DNA of 64,000 nt from Paracoccaceae bacterium Fryx2 (GCA_032334235.1 JAVSGI010000005.1:1798001-1862000), one strand, 5' to 3'. Shown: positions 47,504 through 58,994, counted from the stretch's first letter. Notes: generated by a model not told the origin, from the letters alone. Numbers and translations: made by a program.

Positions 47504-48400
47504 ATGACGCTGTTCGCCGGGCTGTCCGCCTTCCCGCTCACCCCCGCCGATCCGCAGGGGCGGGTCGCGACCGACGCGCTTGGCCGCCTGCTTGCACGGA
47601 TCGGTGCGGCCGGGGTCGATTCGGTCGGCCTGCTGGGCAGCACCGGCATCTATGCCTACCTGACCCGGGCAGAGCGGCAGCGGGCGGTCGCGGCGGCCGC
47701 CGAATGTCTTGGCGGCAGCGTTCCCCTGATCGTCGGCGTCGGCGCCCTGCGCACCGACGAGGCCGAGGCTCTGGCCCGCGACGCGGCACGGGCCGGGGCC
47801 GACGGCCTGCTGCTGGCCCCGGTGTCCTACACCCCCCTGACCGATGACGAGGTTTTCCGGCACATCCGCACCGTCGCTGCCGCCACCGGCCTGCCGCTCT
47901 GCATCTACAACAACCCTTCCACGACGCATTTCACCTTCGGTGCGGCGTTGCTGGAACGGCTGGCGGCGCTTCCCGGCGTCACGGCCGTGAAGATGCCGCT
48001 GCCCGCCGATGGCGATTGCGCCGCCGACCTGTCGCGCCTGCGCGCCTGCCTGCCCGACGGCTTCCTGATCGGCTACAGCGGCGACTGGGGCTGTGCCCGG
48101 GCGCTGCTCGACGGTGCCGACTGCTGGTTCAGCGTGGTCGGCGGCCTGCTGCCGGTGCCCGCCCTGCGCCTTGCCCGGGCGGCGCAAGCGGGCGACGCCG
48201 CCGAAACCGCCCGGATCGACCGGCAGTTCCAGCCGCTCTGGGCCCTGTTCCGCGAGTTCGGCAGCCTGCGCGTGGTCTATGCCGCGGCATCGCTGCTGGC
48301 ACTCTGCGACGCCGCGCCGCCGCTTCCGGTTCTGCCGCTGTCGCCGCCGGACATGGCGCGCGTTGCGGCCGCGCTGGAAAGCCTCGACAGCCCCGCCTGA
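47504..48400 (+). CDS. DapA-family (dihydrodipicolinate synthase / N-acetylneuraminate lyase) aldolase
   Basis: 298 residues, a TIM-barrel class I aldolase. The Schiff-base Lys is in TAVKMPLP, the Tyr in CIYNNPS, and the G-S-T-G motif GLLGSTGIYAYL is present. It is probably not the biosynthetic DapA (divergent, and in an accessory island) but a sugar-acid or hydroxy-acid lyase/dehydratase. AGGA lies 8 bases before the ATG. Intact, unlike the genes just upstream. Confidence 0.82.
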   Translation: MTLFAGLSAFPLTPADPQGRVATDALGRLLARIGAAGVDSVGLLGSTGIYAYLTRAERQRAVAAAAECLGGSVPLIVGVGALRTDEAEALARDAARAGADGLLLAPVSYTPLTDDEVFRHIRTVAAATGLPLCIYNNPSTTHFTFGAALLERLAALPGVTAVKMPLPADGDCAADLSRLRACLPDGFLIGYSGDWGCARALLDGADCWFSVVGGLLPVPALRLARAAQAGDAAETARIDRQFQPLWALFREFGSLRVVYAAASLLALCDAAPPLPVLPLSPPDMARVAAALESLDSPA

Positions 48401-48480
48401 CGCCCGCACCCCGGCCGAAAGTCTTCAGATCCGGTTAATAGGATTCATAAATTATAGTATAATCAAAGACTTGCAGCGAT

Positions 48481-48494
48481 TTTCACGCGTGAAA
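48481..48494. repeat. 14-bp perfect palindrome at the ychF stop
   Basis: TTTCACGCGTGAAA, symmetric, in the 96-base gap between the DapA-family gene and ychF. The preceding 45 bases (48432-48475) are very AT-rich for this genome. Could be an operator or part of a transcription stop. Confidence 0.5.
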
Positions 48495-48496
48495 TC

Positions 48497-49594
48497 CTAG
48501 CCGCTGAACAGGAAGTGCAGCACGTCGCCGTCCTTGACCTCGTAAGTCTTGCCCTCGACGCGGAACTTGCCCGCCTCCTTGGCCCCGGCCTCGCCGTTTC
48601 CGGCGATGTAGTCGTCGAAGGCGATGGTTTCCGACCGGATGAACCCCTTCTCGAAGTCGCCGTGAATCACCCCCGCCGCCTGCGGCGCGAGCGTGCCCTT
48701 CGTGATCGTCCAGGCCCGCGCTTCCTTCGGCCCGACCGTGAAATAGGTCTGCAATCCCAGCAGTTGATACCCCGCCCGGATCAGCCGGTCGAGCCCGGCC
48801 TCGTGCAGCCCCATCTCTTCCAGAAACATCGCGGCCTCGTCGGCGGCAAGCTGGCTGATCTCCTCCTCGATCCGGGCCGAGATCACCACCGAAGCCGCCC
48901 CCTGCGTCGCAGCCATCCCGGCCACCCGGTCTGACTGGCTGTTGCCCGACGCGGCGCAGGCTTCCTCGACGTTGCACACGAACAGCACCGGCTTCGAGGT
49001 CAGCAATTGCAAGAGCCGCCAGTTCCGCAAATCGTCGGCCGCGACCTTCACGCTGCGGGCGGGCCGCCCCGCCTCCAGCGCGGTCAGGGCCTGCCGCAGC
49101 AGGCGATCCTGATCGGCCGCATCCTTGTCGCCGCCCTTGATCTTGCGGGCAAGGTTGGCCAGCCGCCGCTCGATGCTTTCCAGATCGGCCAGCATCAGTT
49201 CGGTCTCGATCGTCTCGGCATCGGCCACCGGGTCGATCCGGCCCTCGACATGGGTGATGTCGCCGTCCTCGAAACAGCGCAGGACATGGGCAATGGCATC
49301 GCATTCGCGGATGTTGGCGAGAAACTGGTTGCCCAAGCCTTCGCCCTTCGAGGCGCCGCGCACGAGGCCCGCGATATCGACGAAGGTCATCCGGGTCGGG
49401 ATGATCTGTTTCGAGCCCGCAATCGCCGCCAGCTTCTCCAGCCGGGCGTCGGGCACGGCAACCTCGCCCACGTTCGGCTCGATCGTGCAGAAGGGAAAGT
49501 TCGCGGCCTGCGCGGCGGCGGTGCGGGTCAGCGCGTTGAACAGCGTCGACTTGCCGACGTTCGGCAGCCCGACAATCCCCATCCGAAAGCCCAT
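48497..49594 (-). CDS. ychF: Redox-regulated ATPase YchF (Obg family)
   Basis: P-loop ATPase that binds ribosomes. 365 residues: G1 [12 protein letters not shown] at the N-terminus, a coiled-coil middle (about 130-200) and a C-terminal TGS domain ending in VLHFLFSG. Family length exactly. Start ATG 49594 follows AAGGAT by 8 bases; the extended upstream frame is Arg-rich and unsupported. Divergent from trpA. Confidence 0.96.
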   Translation of the reverse strand: MGFRMGIVGLPNVGKSTLFNALTRTAAAQAANFPFCTIEPNVGEVAVPDARLEKLAAIAGSKQIIPTRMTFVDIAGLVRGASKGEGLGNQFLANIRECDAIAHVLRCFEDGDITHVEGRIDPVADAETIETELMLADLESIERRLANLARKIKGGDKDAADQDRLLRQALTALEAGRPARSVKVAADDLRNWRLLQLLTSKPVLFVCNVEEACAASGNSQSDRVAGMAATQGAASVVISARIEEEISQLAADEAAMFLEEMGLHEAGLDRLIRAGYQLLGLQTYFTVGPKEARAWTITKGTLAPQAAGVIHGDFEKGFIRSETIAFDDYIAGNGEAGAKEAGKFRVEGKTYEVKDGDVLHFLFSG

Positions 49595-49808
49595 GTCGCC
49601 ATCCTTTCCGCGCCCGTGTCCTGCGCGCTTCATAGGCACCCGCCCGCCCGGTGGCAAGCGCGGGCCTTCCCCGCCCCGGCGAAGACTGCGGCATGACGGA
49701 GCCCCCCGGTCCAGCGCCGCCCATTGATTTTCCCGCGCCGCTGTCGCACACCCTGACGACACGGCGGCGACCGCGGCAAGGTGGGCCGATCAGGAACGGG
49801 CGGGGAAG

Positions 49809-50600
49809 ATGACCAGAATTGACGACACGTTCGCGCGGCTGCGCGCCGAGGGCAAGAAGGCGTTCGTTGCCTACATCATGGCGGGCGACACCGATCTCGA
49901 CACCTCGCTGGCGGTGATGCGCGGCCTGCCGGGGGCGGGGGTGGATATCATCGAACTGGGGATGCCCTTCACCGACCCGATGGCCGATGGCGCGACCATC
50001 CAGCTTGCCGGCCAGCGCGCGCTGGAAGGCGGGCAGACGCTGCAAAAGACGCTCGACATGGTGGCGGCCTTCCGGGTGCAGGACGCGGTGACGCCGATCG
50101 TGCTGATGGGCTATTACAACCCGATCTACGCCCGCGGGGTGGACCGGTTTCTGGCCGACGCGAAGGCCGTGGGGATCGACGGGCTGATCGTGGTCGACCT
50201 GCCGCCCGAGGAGGACGCCGAGCTGTGCCTGCCCGCGCAGGCGGCGGGGCTGAACTTCATCCGGCTGGCGACGCCGACCACCGATGCGAAACGGTTGCCA
50301 AGGGTGCTCCAGAACACCTCGGGCTTCCTCTACTATGTCTCGATCACCGGAATCACCGGGGCGGCGGCACCGCAGCCTTCCGACGTGGCGCCGGAAGTGG
50401 CGCGGATCAAGGCCTCGACCGACCTGCCGGTGATCGTGGGCTTCGGCATCACCACGCCCGAGGCTGCGGCGGGAATTGCGGGCATCGCGGATGGCTGCGT
50501 CGTGGGGTCGGCCATCGTCAAGGACATCGGCGCGGGCAAGCCGGTGGCCGAGGTGCTGGCAAATGTGGCGGCGCTGGCGGCGGGGGCGCATTCGGTCTGA
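49809..50600 (+). CDS. trpA: Tryptophan synthase alpha subunit
   Basis: Cleaves indole-3-glycerol phosphate to indole for the beta subunit. 263 residues with the catalytic residues at their standard numbers, Glu49 ([11 protein letters not shown]) and Asp60. GGGGAAG precedes the ATG. trpB is not adjacent in this window, so the trp genes are split, as usual in alphaproteobacteria. Followed 92 bases later by an unrelated flavoprotein gene. Confidence 0.97.
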   Translation: MTRIDDTFARLRAEGKKAFVAYIMAGDTDLDTSLAVMRGLPGAGVDIIELGMPFTDPMADGATIQLAGQRALEGGQTLQKTLDMVAAFRVQDAVTPIVLMGYYNPIYARGVDRFLADAKAVGIDGLIVVDLPPEEDAELCLPAQAAGLNFIRLATPTTDAKRLPRVLQNTSGFLYYVSITGITGAAAPQPSDVAPEVARIKASTDLPVIVGFGITTPEAAAGIAGIADGCVVGSAIVKDIGAGKPVAEVLANVAALAAGAHSV

Positions 50601-50692
50601 ACCGGTCGGCCACGGGCAGGATTGACTTGTGCGGCCCGATTGGTAAACAAACCTGACCAGTTCCGCCAAATCCGTTCAGCCGCGAGGGTCGC

Positions 50693-51856
50693 ATGGCCAC
50701 CATCACCTGCATCGAGGATCTGAAGCGCCTGCACCGCAGGCGGGTGCCGAAGATGTTCTACGACTACGCCGAAAGCGGCAGCTACACCGAGCAGACCTTC
50801 CGCGACAACACCACCGACTTCGCGCAACTGCGGCTGCGCCAGAAGGTGGCGGTCGACATGGCGGGGCGCTCCATCGCCTCGACCATGATCGGGCAGCCGG
50901 TGGCGATGCCGGTGGCGCTGGCCCCGGTGGGGCTGACGGGGATGCAGTCGGCCGATGGCGAGATCAAGGCGGCGCGGGCGGCGGAAAAGTTCGGGGTGCC
51001 CTTCACGCTTTCCACCATGAGCATCTGCTCGATCGAGGATGTGGCGGCGGCCACCACCGCGCCCTTCTGGTTCCAGCTTTACGTGATGACCGACGAGGAT
51101 TTCGTCGATGCCATCATCGAGCGGGCGAAGAAGGCCGGCTGTTCGGCACTGGTGCTGACGCTTGATCTGCAGATCCTCGGCCAGCGCCACAAGGATCTGA
51201 AGAACGGCCTTTCGGCCCCGCCGAAGCTGACGCTGCCGGTGATGCTGGACCTTGCGACCAAGTGGCGCTGGGGGCTGGAGATGCTGGGCACCCAGCGGCG
51301 GTCGTTCGGCAACATCGTGGGCCACGCCAAGGGGGTTGGCGACACCTCGTCGCTGATGAGCTGGACGGCGGAACAGTTCGACCCGCAGCTTGACTGGGGC
51401 AAGATCGCCCGCATCCGCGACCAGTGGGGCGGCAAGCTGATCCTCAAGGGCATTCTGGATGCCGACGACGCCCGGCTGGCGGCGGATTTCGGCGCGGATG
51501 CCATCGTGGTGTCGAACCACGGCGGGCGGCAGCTCGACGGGGCGGTGTCGTCGATCCGGATGCTGTCGTCGATCGTCGCGGCGGTGGGCGACCGGATCGA
51601 GGTTCACATGGACAGCGGCATCCGCTCGGGGCAGGACGTGCTGAAGGCGCTGGCGCTGGGGGCACATGCCACATGGATCGGGCGGGCCTACATCCACGGG
51701 CTGGGCGCGATGGGCGAGGCCGGGGTGACGCGGGCGCTGGAGATCATCGCCAAGGAACTTGACACCTCGATGGCGCTGTGCGGCGAAAAGAACGTGAAGG
51801 CCCTGCGGCGCGAAAACCTGCTGGTGCCGCGCGGGTTCGAGGGCGACTGGGTCTGA
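50693..51856 (+). CDS. FMN-dependent alpha-hydroxy acid dehydrogenase (L-lactate dehydrogenase LldD type)
   Basis: 387 residues. The glycolate-oxidase fold shows PVALAPVGLTGM, the FMN/substrate Arg/His motif VVSNHGGRQLDG, and the C-terminal phosphate grip DSGIRSGQDVLKALALGA. Oxidises L-lactate or a similar 2-hydroxy acid, passing electrons to the respiratory chain. GAGGG precedes the ATG by 6-7 bases. A strongly polar rather than signal-like N-terminus places it at the cytoplasmic membrane face. Confidence 0.9.
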   Translation: MATITCIEDLKRLHRRRVPKMFYDYAESGSYTEQTFRDNTTDFAQLRLRQKVAVDMAGRSIASTMIGQPVAMPVALAPVGLTGMQSADGEIKAARAAEKFGVPFTLSTMSICSIEDVAAATTAPFWFQLYVMTDEDFVDAIIERAKKAGCSALVLTLDLQILGQRHKDLKNGLSAPPKLTLPVMLDLATKWRWGLEMLGTQRRSFGNIVGHAKGVGDTSSLMSWTAEQFDPQLDWGKIARIRDQWGGKLILKGILDADDARLAADFGADAIVVSNHGGRQLDGAVSSIRMLSSIVAAVGDRIEVHMDSGIRSGQDVLKALALGAHATWIGRAYIHGLGAMGEAGVTRALEIIAKELDTSMALCGEKNVKALRRENLLVPRGFEGDWV

Positions 51857-52028
51857 AACCGTGGTCCCATGCCCGGCGCAGGGCCGACGGCTCCGGGCCT
51901 GATCAGGCGCGCCTGCGGGCGATCCGCGCGGATCGGGACTGATGGATGTTGTTGCCTTCCGCACCATCGGGCATACCCTGACGTCGGGAATCCGGTATTG
52001 ACGGCACCCTAAACGGAAGCGGACGGAC

Positions 52029-52343
52029 ATGGCGAACATCGACTGGCACATCATCGGGCACATCACGCCGGAAGGCAAAATCCGGATCTCCGGCTTCTCC
52101 TTCGGCGGGGACAGGCTGTTCGATGCGCCCCTGGACCTTGACGAGATGACCGAGGCCCTGGCCGCCAGCCACGAGATGCCCCCCGATCTGCTGTTGTCTC
52201 CGGCGGGACGGAAGGAGTTGACGCAACTGGCCGCGGTTCTTTCCAAGGCCGGGACCGGCGTTCGCGACAGGCTGGAAGAAGACCAGACCAAGAGCGAAGA
52301 GGTTCAACGGCGCGACAGCAGCGAAGGCACCACAACCCCCTGA
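52029..52343 (+). CDS. Conserved-looking hypothetical protein
   Basis: 104 residues, no family recognised. It begins ANIDWHIIGHITPEGKIRISG, has a short Asp/Glu-rich centre and a charged coil at the end. GGACGGAC lies close before the ATG. No other frame in this stretch is coding-like, and the gene is isolated between lldD-like and GNAT. Could be a real small acidic protein; confidence is moderate because nothing else supports it. Confidence 0.5.
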   Translation: MANIDWHIIGHITPEGKIRISGFSFGGDRLFDAPLDLDEMTEALAASHEMPPDLLLSPAGRKELTQLAAVLSKAGTGVRDRLEEDQTKSEEVQRRDSSEGTTTP

Positions 52344-52389
52344 TGCGCTTCCGGGCAGGGCACACCGCCCCGGGCTGACCGCTTCGGGA

Positions 52390-52857
52390 TCAGGTGGTCT
52401 GAAGCGGCCGCGTCATGAAATGGCTGTTGGGGTCGGGCGCGTAGCCCTCGAACGGCGCGCAGGTCGCAAAGCCCGCCGCGGCATAAAGCGCACGCGCCGG
52501 GGCGAAGACCGGCTCGACCCCGGTTTCGAGGCTGAGGCGCGCATAGCCCAGCGCCCGCGCCTGATCCATCAGATGGTCCAGCAGCAGCCGCGCCAGCCCC
52601 CGGCCCCGCGCCTGTTCCACCACATGCATCGACTTGATCTCGGCATGGCCGTCGTCGATCCGGCTCAGCGCGCCCATGCCCAGCACGGCGTCACCCTCGC
52701 GCAGCGTGAAAAAGGCGATCCCCGGCACCGCCAGCGCCTTCGGGTCCAGCACATGCACGCTTTCGGCGGGCGAGGCGGCCCACATCAGCGCCACATGCCG
52801 TTCCAGCAGCGGCAGCACATCGGCGGCCAGCGGATCGTCACGCCGGATGACGATCAT
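52390..52857 (-). CDS. GNAT-family N-acetyltransferase
   Basis: 155 residues with the acetyl-CoA loop VVEQARGRGLARLLLDHL. Typical GNAT order of strands and helices is seen, ending with SLETG and ARALYAAAGF. Substrate unknown. The ATG overlaps the stop of the complex I accessory gene as TGATG, so the two are coupled; a GTG 4 codons earlier is possible. Confidence 0.88.
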   Translation of the reverse strand: MIVIRRDDPLAADVLPLLERHVALMWAASPAESVHVLDPKALAVPGIAFFTLREGDAVLGMGALSRIDDGHAEIKSMHVVEQARGRGLARLLLDHLMDQARALGYARLSLETGVEPVFAPARALYAAAGFATCAPFEGYAPDPNSHFMTRPLQTT

Positions 52858-53168
52858 CAGTGCGTCCACACGCCCTTGCGGTTGGTCGCGAAGTTTTCGC
52901 CATAGCCACCGGGCCGGACGATCGGCTTGCGGACATGGGGTTCCTGCACGTCATAGTCGATGCCATGGTGGCGCGCATAATCCTGCGCGGCCTGGCACGT
53001 CTCGAACCGCAGCTTCACCTGCGAGGACATGTCGCCCGACGAGGTCCAGCCCATCAGCGGATCGACCTCGCGCGCCGTTTCGGGCGCGAATTCCAGCACC
53101 CAGCCGCGGGCCTTGGCCGTGCCGGATTGCATCGCGGTTTTTGCGGGTTGATAGATGCGGGCGCGCAT
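52857..53168 (-). CDS. ETC complex I accessory subunit (NDUFS4-like)
   Basis: 103 residues of the family of alphaproteobacterial homologues of the mitochondrial complex I 18-kDa subunit: [15 protein letters not shown] start, WVLEF strand, MGWTSSGDM block and C-terminal [11 protein letters not shown]. It helps assemble or regulate NADH dehydrogenase. The ribosome site AAGGAGG is perfect, 5 bases before ATG 53168; the longer frame upstream overlaps the uvrB-side gap and lacks support. First of a two-gene unit with GNAT. Confidence 0.9.
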   Translation of the reverse strand: MRARIYQPAKTAMQSGTAKARGWVLEFAPETAREVDPLMGWTSSGDMSSQVKLRFETCQAAQDYARHHGIDYDVQEPHVRKPIVRPGGYGENFATNRKGVWTH

Positions 53169-53501
53169 GGAAGCCTCCTTGCAGGACTGACCCCTTATTC
53201 CGAAGAACCGGCCTTGACGCAAGGCTTTCCGGGTAAAGTTGCTGTCGGCTGGCCACTGGGAGTGTGGGTGGGGTGTGTGGTGCAACCAGCCGACAGCGGT
53301 TGTGCTGCTTGCAAGCACAGATTGCCAAAACCCCCACCGGAAGACAACCGAAAGCGGCGCCGGAATATCCCATTTTCGTTAAAATTGAATCACATTCCGT
53401 AACCTGGCCTTCAACGTCGTGAACAAAGGCTTAACAGCAGCCCCCGCCCCCCTTGAACGGGAACAAAAACAGATCAAGTGTGAAGGTGAACAGGAATCAC
53501 C
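53169..53501. other. Gene-free region between the complex I accessory gene and uvrB
   Basis: Divergent promoter region of about 330 bases. It has one 12-bp inverted repeat around a G/T-rich 33-base loop (53241-53297) and an AT-richer part with GAAC-type runs near uvrB. I looked for the alphaproteobacterial LexA box GTTC-N7-GTTC and did not find a canonical copy. Confidence 0.6.
53241..53297. repeat. 12-bp inverted repeat with G/T-rich loop
   Basis: GCTGTCGGCTGG at 53241-53252 and CCAGCCGACAGC at 53286-53297 are perfectly complementary; the 33-base loop is almost only G and T (for example GTGTGGGTGGGGTGTGTGG). The G runs could also form a quadruplex. It lies 70 bases upstream of the complex I accessory gene start and 205 before uvrB. 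Confidence 0.6.
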
Positions 53502-55682
<2,181 letters not shown>

Positions 55683-55750
55683 GGGTCGCGTCGGTCGGCC
55701 CGCGGTTGAAACCGGAAGGGGGCTGCGCCCTGCGGCACAGCCCGCTGGCT

Positions 55751-56005
55751 TCAGACCCGCTTCAGCACCCGGATCAGGAACAGCAGCACCACCGCCCCGA
55801 AGGTCGCGTAGACAACAGCGCCCAGAATGCCGGACCCGAGGCCAAGACCCAGACGCGGCAGGATGATGCCCGCGATGAACGCGCCGACGATCCCGACCAC
55901 GATATTCCCGAGCAGGCCGAAACCATACCCCTTGACGATCAGCCCCGCCAGCCAACCGGCCACGGCACCTACCAACAGCATCACCAACAGACTCTCGACA
56001 CCCAT
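55751..56005 (-). CDS. GlsB/YeaQ/YmgE-family membrane protein
   Basis: 84 residues, three hydrophobic helices rich in Gly (AVAGWLAGLIVKGYGFGLLGNI, then GAFIAGIILPRLG), matching the transglycosylase-associated / GlsB small stress proteins of the inner membrane. Function uncertain, often induced by osmotic or acid stress. Convergent with uvrB. Confidence 0.9.
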   Translation of the reverse strand: MGVESLLVMLLVGAVAGWLAGLIVKGYGFGLLGNIVVGIVGAFIAGIILPRLGLGLGSGILGAVVYATFGAVVLLFLIRVLKRV

Positions 56006-56202
56006 ATCGTGCTCCCATGAATTGCCGGGGGCGGCCCAGATGCCCCCCGCCCGCCCTGCGCGCGCCCCGACGGGGCAGCGCCGCAGGGCGACCGAAAGGA
56101 ACGCGCGACGGTGCGGAAGGTTCCCGCAGGGGCGGCAGGATCCCGCAGGCGCCGAATGCGGGCATGACCCCCGGCCATCGCCGCGGCGGGCAGGCGGCCG
56201 GG

Positions 56203-56520
56203 TCAGAAGACCCCCATCACCTCATACATCACCGGTTCGAACCGGGCGCAGAGGGTGGCGATCTTGCGGTTGCGGTCACGCATCTCCGGGGTGCGCAGCA
56301 TCGCCTGGAAATCCTCGCGCCGCTGCCACTGGCTGTAGTTGGCGATGCGGGTATGCGCGTCATTCATGTGCAGACTGGCACCGATGAATCCGGGCTGATG
56401 CCGGATGAAGCTGTGATAGGCATCTTCCAGCGCCTCCAGAAGGTCGACTGCGGTGCCGGGGGTCATCTCGAACGTGGTGATGACGGTCTGGCCTTTGAAA
56501 TCCTTGGTGATTTGCGGCAT
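56203..56520 (-). CDS. ABM-fold (antibiotic biosynthesis monooxygenase-like) protein
   Basis: 105 residues with a ferredoxin-like dimeric barrel: VITTFEMTPGTAVDLLEAL, HQPGFIGASLHMN and a W in YSQWQRREDFQAML. Such small proteins are cofactor-free oxygenases or haem-handling enzymes; the substrate cannot be inferred. Excellent ribosome site AAGGAG before ATG 56520. Divergent from the next small gene. Confidence 0.8.
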   Translation of the reverse strand: MPQITKDFKGQTVITTFEMTPGTAVDLLEALEDAYHSFIRHQPGFIGASLHMNDAHTRIANYSQWQRREDFQAMLRTPEMRDRNRKIATLCARFEPVMYEVMGVF

Positions 56521-56614
56521 GGTATGCTCCTTGTGCCGCGCCATGATGCCACAGATCGGCGCGAATGGGCAGCCCGTGCTTGCCGCAGGTGGCACCGAAG
56601 GCTAATGTCGTTTC

Positions 56615-56803
56615 ATGCAACTCATAGATCCCAACCACCCGTTCTTCCGTCCCCGCTGGCGCCGCTGGGCCACCGCCATCCTCCCCATTGTCTGGTCGGG
56701 GGCAGAACTGTTCTGGCTGGGCAACCCGATCTGGGCCGCGATCTTCTTCACCCTTGGGGCCTATGCCTACTGGGTGCTGATCCACACCCGGAAAGACGAT
56801 TAG
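56615..56803 (+). CDS. Small membrane protein, two helices
   Basis: 62 residues starting MQLIDPNHPFFRPRWRRW, then two hydrophobic helices (ATAILPIVWSGAELFW and AAIFFTLGAYAYWVLI). This short type is widespread in Rhodobacteraceae and uncharacterised. The stop overlaps that of the convergent parA-like gene. Confidence 0.75.
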   Translation: MQLIDPNHPFFRPRWRRWATAILPIVWSGAELFWLGNPIWAAIFFTLGAYAYWVLIHTRKDD

Positions 56804-57426
56804 AGCAGGCTCAGCACCTCGTCCGCCAGCGCCTGCACTTCGGCAATCGCCGGGGATCGGCCGCCTTCCAGCGCCGCAAGGCCCAGGCCCAGCGTTTCGG
56901 CATAGATCACCCGGTTGCCCAGCCGCGCCACCGCGACAATCGCGCGCAACTCCTCGGCATCGCGGGCCACCGCCTCGGTCAGCCGCGTGCCCGCCGTGGC
57001 GCGGTTTATCACGATGGTCGCCTTCTTGTTCTCGCGCGCCGCAAGGTCCAGCACGCCTTCGGTCGCCCACAGGTCGACTTGGCTCGACGCCACCGGAATC
57101 AGCACGAGGTCGGCCTCCCGCAGGGCGGGGCGCAGGTCGGCATCCACCTTGGGCGGGGTGTCCACTATGATGAAGTCATTGGTCTTGCGCAGCTTTTCGC
57201 ATTCATACGAAACGCCCCAGGCCGAAGCCGTCGAAAGCTCCATCCCCGCCTCGCCCAGCTTGTCGCGCCGCGTCAGGAACCATCGGCCAAGGCTGCCTTG
57301 CGGGTCGGTGTCGAGCAGCGCCACCTTGAAGCCCCGGCGGGTGAACGCCACGGCCAGGTTGACCGCAAGCGTCGTCTTGCCCGAGCCGCCCTTCTGCTGT
57401 GCGACGGTGATGACCTTGCCACGCAT
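56800..57426 (-). CDS. ParA-family ATPase, orphan
   Basis: 208 residues with the deviant Walker A QKGGSGKTT, IIVDTPPKVD and a Mg-binding DTDPQG. Members separate or position large cell structures. No parB or cargo gene is adjacent, so this is an orphan, not the chromosome partition protein. AAGGAAT precedes the ATG at 57426; the earlier MQQEG start is unsupported. Convergent and overlapping by 4 bases with the two-helix membrane gene. Confidence 0.88.
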   Translation of the reverse strand: MRGKVITVAQQKGGSGKTTLAVNLAVAFTRRGFKVALLDTDPQGSLGRWFLTRRDKLGEAGMELSTASAWGVSYECEKLRKTNDFIIVDTPPKVDADLRPALREADLVLIPVASSQVDLWATEGVLDLAARENKKATIVINRATAGTRLTEAVARDAEELRAIVAVARLGNRVIYAETLGLGLAALEGGRSPAIAEVQALADEVLSLL

Positions 57427-57487
57427 GACGATTCCTTCTTGCTGCATTGCAGCATAGCGTTGATCGCAGGGGATTGCATCTGCGCGT

Positions 57488-57787
57488 TCAGGATTTCGGG
57501 CAGGTTATTCGCCCCCGCATCTCGCCCGAGTCGCCTTGCAGGGTCGACGCCACGAGGCGGCAGCCGGTGGTCTGGGGGATCAGATCGACCATCGTTGCGC
57601 GGATCGCTCGATGTTCGCCCGGCCGCGCGTAGCCCAGCCGGATCACCTCGACCCGCGTTGCGGTGTGGAACACCACAAAGCTGCGCCCCGCCCGCGTCAC
57701 CTCCACCCGCTCGGCCCCCGTCATCACCGGTGATGGCTGGGCACCGCAAGCGGCAAGCAGGGCAAGCAGGGGCAGGACCGGTCTCAT
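57488..57787 (-). CDS. Small lipoprotein of unknown function
   Basis: 99 residues beginning MRPVLPLLALLAACGAQ, a lipoprotein signal with lipobox L-A-A-C. The mature part has two Cys (TTGCRL and ITCPKS) that could form a disulfide. No family recognised. Probably outer membrane or periplasmic anchor. Confidence 0.75.
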   Translation of the reverse strand: MRPVLPLLALLAACGAQPSPVMTGAERVEVTRAGRSFVVFHTATRVEVIRLGYARPGEHRAIRATMVDLIPQTTGCRLVASTLQGDSGEMRGRITCPKS

Positions 57788-57850
57788 GCCCGCAGTCTGG
57801 CCACTCTCCGTTAACGCAGGGTTAACGCCGGAGTGACCGCCCCGGCCGCT

Positions 57851-58105
57851 TCAGACTTCCGGCGCGCCCGGCGTCGGGATGACGCCGTCCACCCGGTCGA
57901 CCTTCGTTTCATCCCACAGCGGGTCCTGCCGCTTGATCCGGCGAGAGATCAGATAGCTCGCCGGCCACGTCAGCAGCACCCCCAGCAGGGCCGCCCCGCC
58001 GATCGCGGGCCACGAATACCAACCCATCGCCAGCGCCGCGGTGACCAGACCGCCGGTGACCAGCGCACCGACAATGATGGTAAGAAAGATGCTCAGACGA
58101 TCCAT
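57851..58105 (-). CDS. Small two-helix membrane protein
   Basis: 84 residues with two hydrophobic helices (LSIFLTIIVGALVTGGLVTAA and WPAIGGAALLGVLLTWPAS), then a charged cytoplasmic tail. No family name. Start at ATG 58105: AAGGAGG is 6 bases upstream. Monocistronic, divergent from the entericidin gene. Confidence 0.75.
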   Translation of the reverse strand: MDRLSIFLTIIVGALVTGGLVTAALAMGWYSWPAIGGAALLGVLLTWPASYLISRRIKRQDPLWDETKVDRVDGVIPTPGAPEV

Positions 58106-58245
58106 GATCCCCTCCTTGGGTTTCATGAACGAACGCGGCCGGGGGCGTTAGGTTCCCCCCGCGCCACCGCTCCGGGCATATCGACTTGCCGCGGGAACCC
58201 TTTGACCGCCCGCGCGTTGATCGCGGCCCATCACAGGAGATTTCC

Positions 58246-58389
58246 ATGCGCATCCGTCTCGCCTACCTGCCGCTGCTCGCCCTGCTGGCCACCAGCGCCT
58301 GCGAAACCATCCAGGGCGCGGGGCGCGACATGTCCTCGGCCGGGCAGGCGGTTACTGCCGAATCGCAATCGGTTCAAAGCGATATGTGA
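58246..58389 (+). CDS. Entericidin EcnA/B-family lipoprotein
   Basis: 47 residues: MRIRLAYLPLLALLATSAC signal with lipobox and then ETIQGAGRDMSSAGQAV, the hallmark of the entericidin family (small lipoprotein toxin/antidote-type peptides with envelope stress links). AGGAG precedes the ATG at ideal spacing. Only one such gene is present, no partner. Confidence 0.9.
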   Translation: MRIRLAYLPLLALLATSACETIQGAGRDMSSAGQAVTAESQSVQSDM

Positions 58390-58444
58390 CCCCACGGCGG
58401 GGGCGGCGCTCCGCCCCCTGCCACCCCCCGGATCGGCGGCGGCC

Positions 58445-58711
58445 TCAGCAGCGGTCGGTCAGATGGGGGATGACGGCGAGGATCAGGATCAGCAGGCCCC
58501 CTACAAACAGGATCGCATACGAGATCATCCGCTCGGCGCCGATCCGCGTCTCCGCCTTGTCGGCCCGCTTCAGCGCCGCCTGCACCTCTTGCGCCGCCTT
58601 TTCGGTGGCCAGCTTGCACGCCGCCTCGCTGGCGTTCAACGCCGCGTAAAGTGCGGCCACATCGGCAAATCCCCCCGGAACCGCCCCGCCCGTGCCCTGA
58701 TCCTGCGCCAT
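58445..58711 (-). CDS. Small protein with C-terminal membrane anchor
   Basis: 88 residues. An acidic/Ala-rich first half with a coiled-coil-like EAACKLATEKAAQEVQAAL, then RMISYAILFVGGLLILILAVI as one transmembrane helix. Cytoplasmic tail-anchored topology likely. ATG 58711 with GGAGGCGGG. Function unknown. Confidence 0.65.
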   Translation of the reverse strand: MAQDQGTGGAVPGGFADVAALYAALNASEAACKLATEKAAQEVQAALKRADKAETRIGAERMISYAILFVGGLLILILAVIPHLTDRC

Positions 58712-58994
58712 CCCGCCTCCGCTGCATTCCCGGCCCGGACCCACCCGCGCCTCTGCCGCGCCGGAAGTGCCCTGACTGAGGCGGTATCGCATGGCACCCA
58801 CAGGCAAACGACGCGACACGCGGTCGCTGGGAAGGGGGGCACAGGGTGGCTTGACCGGGAAGTTCAGGGCATACGGCCCGATTTCATCAGGGTGACGGGC
58901 GCTGATAGGGAAAACCCTTCATGATCCAGAGGTCCTCGACAAATTGGCCTGCTGGTGCGCCTGCCCGCGCAGGCGTGCGCAGGCGTTCGGCGCT

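Noticed and set aside
53169-53318. 50-residue N-terminal extension of the complex I accessory protein
   Set aside because: A perfect AAGGAGG site lies just before the ATG at 53168 and the extension has no similarity to a targeting or membrane segment.
53400-53501. LexA (SOS) box before uvrB
   Set aside because: Several GAAC tetramers are present but none has the N7 spacing of GTTC-N7-GTTC.
56800-57426. Chromosome partition ParA or plasmid origin
   Set aside because: No parB, parS or rep gene is adjacent and all neighbours are chromosomal.
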